This document shows, piece by piece, positions 62,754-64,000 of a DNA stretch of 64,000 nucleotides. The translations under genes were made by a program, and so were the position numbers. Source of the DNA: Brevibacillus reuszeri (GTDB lineage: Bacteria > Bacillota > Bacilli > Brevibacillales > Brevibacillaceae); assembly GCF_001187725.1 (NCBI RefSeq), contig NZ_LGIQ01000007.1, positions 308,324-372,323 of the forward strand, given 5' to 3'. Position 1 is the first letter of the stretch. Each line of letters starts with the position of its first letter. Below the pieces are notes generated by a model. The model saw only the letters and a program-made list of their open reading frames with translations, was not told the DNA's origin and ran no database searches.

Positions 62754-64000
62754 ATGGCACAAAATGCGAAAAACCTGATAGGCTTGATGGGAATTCCACT
62801 GGTGATGGTACTTGGCAACTCGATGCTGATACCTGTTTTGCCGACAATGAAATCCAAGCTGCACCTGACTTCCTTGCAAACCAGCTTGTTAATCACAGCC
62901 TTTTCCATCGCAGCAGGAATTGTCATTCCGCTCGCAGGGTACCTTTCAGATCGCTTCGGGAGAAAAATTGTGATTATCATTGCACTCGGCTTGTATGGAA
63001 TTGGCGGATTGGTAGCGGGTCTTTCTGCTTTATGGATCGACAAACCGTACATGCTGATTATGGGCGGGCGAGTTTTGCAGGGGATAGGAGCAGCCGGTAC
63101 AGCGCCGATTGCGATGGCCCTGGTTGGTGATCTGTTTGATGGAGCATCCGAGAGCAGGGCATTGGGTCTGATGGAGACATCGAATGGATTGGGCAAGGTA
63201 CTGAGCCCGATTTTTGGATCGCTGCTCGCGCTCATTTCCTGGTATATGGTTTTTCTGGCATTCCCGATTATTTGTGGGGTCATCCTTGTCCTCTTTTTGT
63301 TTTTGACTAAAGAAAAGAAGCAGGATAAACAGCCGTTGCCGATCAAGCAGTACGTTCATTCGATCGGACAAGTGTTCAAGCAGCACGGAAAGTGGCTGGT
63401 TACAGCTTTTTTTATCGGGAGCATCTGCCTTTTTACGCTGTTTGGTGTGTTGTTTTATCTCTCTGATCTACTAGAAGAAAAATACAAGATCGATGGTGTA
63501 ATAAAAGGCGGATTTTTGGCAGTGCCATTGCTGGTGATGAGCATAGCGGCGTATTTAACCGGACTCGTAATCAAAAAGAAGCTTACGCTGATGAGGCTTT
63601 TTGTCATCGTGGGAATGTTTATGCTGGCAGCATCGTATGTCCTGGCTAGCTTTGTCAAAGGCGCTTATGCGCTCATTGGAATTCTTGTCATCGGCAGCCT
63701 GGGCACAGGTCTAATCCTACCATGCCTGAACAGCATGATTGTTGGAGCGGTACAAAAGTCCGAGCGAGGAATGATTACATCACTGTACAGTGGTGTCCGT
63801 TTTATCGGTGTAGCTGTCGGGCCGCCGATTTTTACGTGGCTACTCGGTATTTCTCGCACCGTCATGTTTAGCACAATCGCAGGGCTATCACTGGTGTTTG
63901 CGATTGTTGCGATATTCTTTCTAAAACCGAAGCAGGCCGCAAGCCAATCCCAAGGGTCGGCTGAGCAAACCCAAGAAGAACGGGAGACACAAGCCTGGCG
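62754..64000 (+). CDS. MFS drug/metabolite exporter, DHA1 type (3' end outside window)
   Basis: At least 415 residues, frame open to the right edge. Start ATG 62754 with GAGGAG six bases upstream. Twelve helices; motif A GYLSDRFGRKIVI between helices 2 and 3, GRVLQGIGAAGTAPIAMALVGD as helix 4 with motif-B-like Arg, and SLYSGVRFIGVAVGPPIFTWL in the second half. The C-terminal tail is Gln/Glu/Ser rich. It resembles the YmfD/bacillibactin-exporter and TetA-like group. 15 bp after the enolase-superfamily gene, so probably in one operon; it may export that enzyme's product or act independently. Confidence 0.85.
   Translation, partial: MAQNAKNLIGLMGIPLVMVLGNSMLIPVLPTMKSKLHLTSLQTSLLITAFSIAAGIVIPLAGYLSDRFGRKIVIIIALGLYGIGGLVAGLSALWIDKPYMLIMGGRVLQGIGAAGTAPIAMALVGDLFDGASESRALGLMETSNGLGKVLSPIFGSLLALISWYMVFLAFPIICGVILVLFLFLTKEKKQDKQPLPIKQYVHSIGQVFKQHGKWLVTAFFIGSICLFTLFGVLFYLSDLLEEKYKIDGVIKGGFLAVPLLVMSIAAYLTGLVIKKKLTLMRLFVIVGMFMLAASYVLASFVKGAYALIGILVIGSLGTGLILPCLNSMIVGAVQKSERGMITSLYSGVRFIGVAVGPPIFTWLLGISRTVMFSTIAGLSLVFAIVAIFFLKPKQAASQSQGSAEQTQEERETQAW

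Noticed and set aside
1..64000. CRISPR arrays, tRNA or rRNA genes, insertion sequences, prophage genes
   Set aside because: I looked for regularly spaced repeats, tRNA cloverleaf motifs and transposase or integrase motifs and saw none. The only dispersed repeats are the family described.

Overview
The window is one contiguous piece of a low-to-mid GC Firmicute chromosome, most likely Brevibacillus or a close relative in Paenibacillaceae. That assignment rests on gene order and on protein resemblance recalled from known families; no database search was run. It carries the Bacillus-type dcw cluster (mraZ to ftsZ), the spoIIGA-sigE-sigG sporulation locus, the ylm genes with divIVA, and a T-box-controlled ileS. 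It also carries SLH-domain surface protein and bacillithiol (bshC) genes. GTG and TTG starts with strong Shine-Dalgarno sequences are common.

Layout. 1-2.1 kb: end of an oligopeptide ABC ATPase gene and a substrate-binding lipoprotein whose two halves are in swapped order. 2.1-8.7 kb: exported amidohydrolase, MBL-fold hydrolase, CapA-like lipoprotein, exported coiled-coil protein, MidA-type methyltransferase. 8.9-13.1 kb: DUF2626 membrane protein, Cys-cluster HTH regulator divergent from an Spx/MgsR-type protein, crotonase, RsfA-type regulator, YlbP-type acetyltransferase. 13.3-18.3 kb: a five-gene leucine/isovalerate degradation operon (biotin carboxylase, biotin carrier, HMG-CoA lyase, methylglutaconyl-CoA hydratase, carboxyltransferase), preceded by a possible overlapping 26-codon ORF. 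18.5-22.3 kb: panE, DUF3397, XRE-cupin regulator, bshC. 22.5-29.4 kb: SLH protein, GntR-MFS pair, APC transporter divergent from a LysR regulator, ahcY. 29.5-50.2 kb: mraZ, rsmH, ftsL, pbpB, spoVD, murE, mraY, murD, spoVE/ftsW, murG, murB, murA, divIB, two DUF881 genes, sbp, ftsA, ftsZ. 50.5-57.5 kb: spoIIGA, sigE, sigG, ylmC-D-E, sepF, ylmG, ylmH, divIVA. 57.5-64 kb: T-box-ileS, YteA-type protein, an enolase-superfamily enzyme with mandelate-racemase-type residues, and an MFS exporter running off the end.

The genes from 29.5 to 57.5 kb work together: peptidoglycan precursor synthesis (murE/mraY/murD/murG/murB/murA), septal polymerases and divisome (ftsL, pbpB, divIB, spoVE/ftsW, ftsA, ftsZ, sepF, divIVA), and the asymmetric-division sporulation programme (spoVD, spoIIGA, sigE, sigG).

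The most unusual signals are three. First, a dispersed intergenic repeat (four good copies and one doubtful) that looks like a structured nucleic-acid element: different copies keep the same hairpins with different base pairs, and in two copies the element lies in a gene's 5' leader and ends at its ribosome-binding site. Second, the circularly permuted substrate-binding protein at 279-2099. Third, a highly structured leader ahead of spoIIGA.
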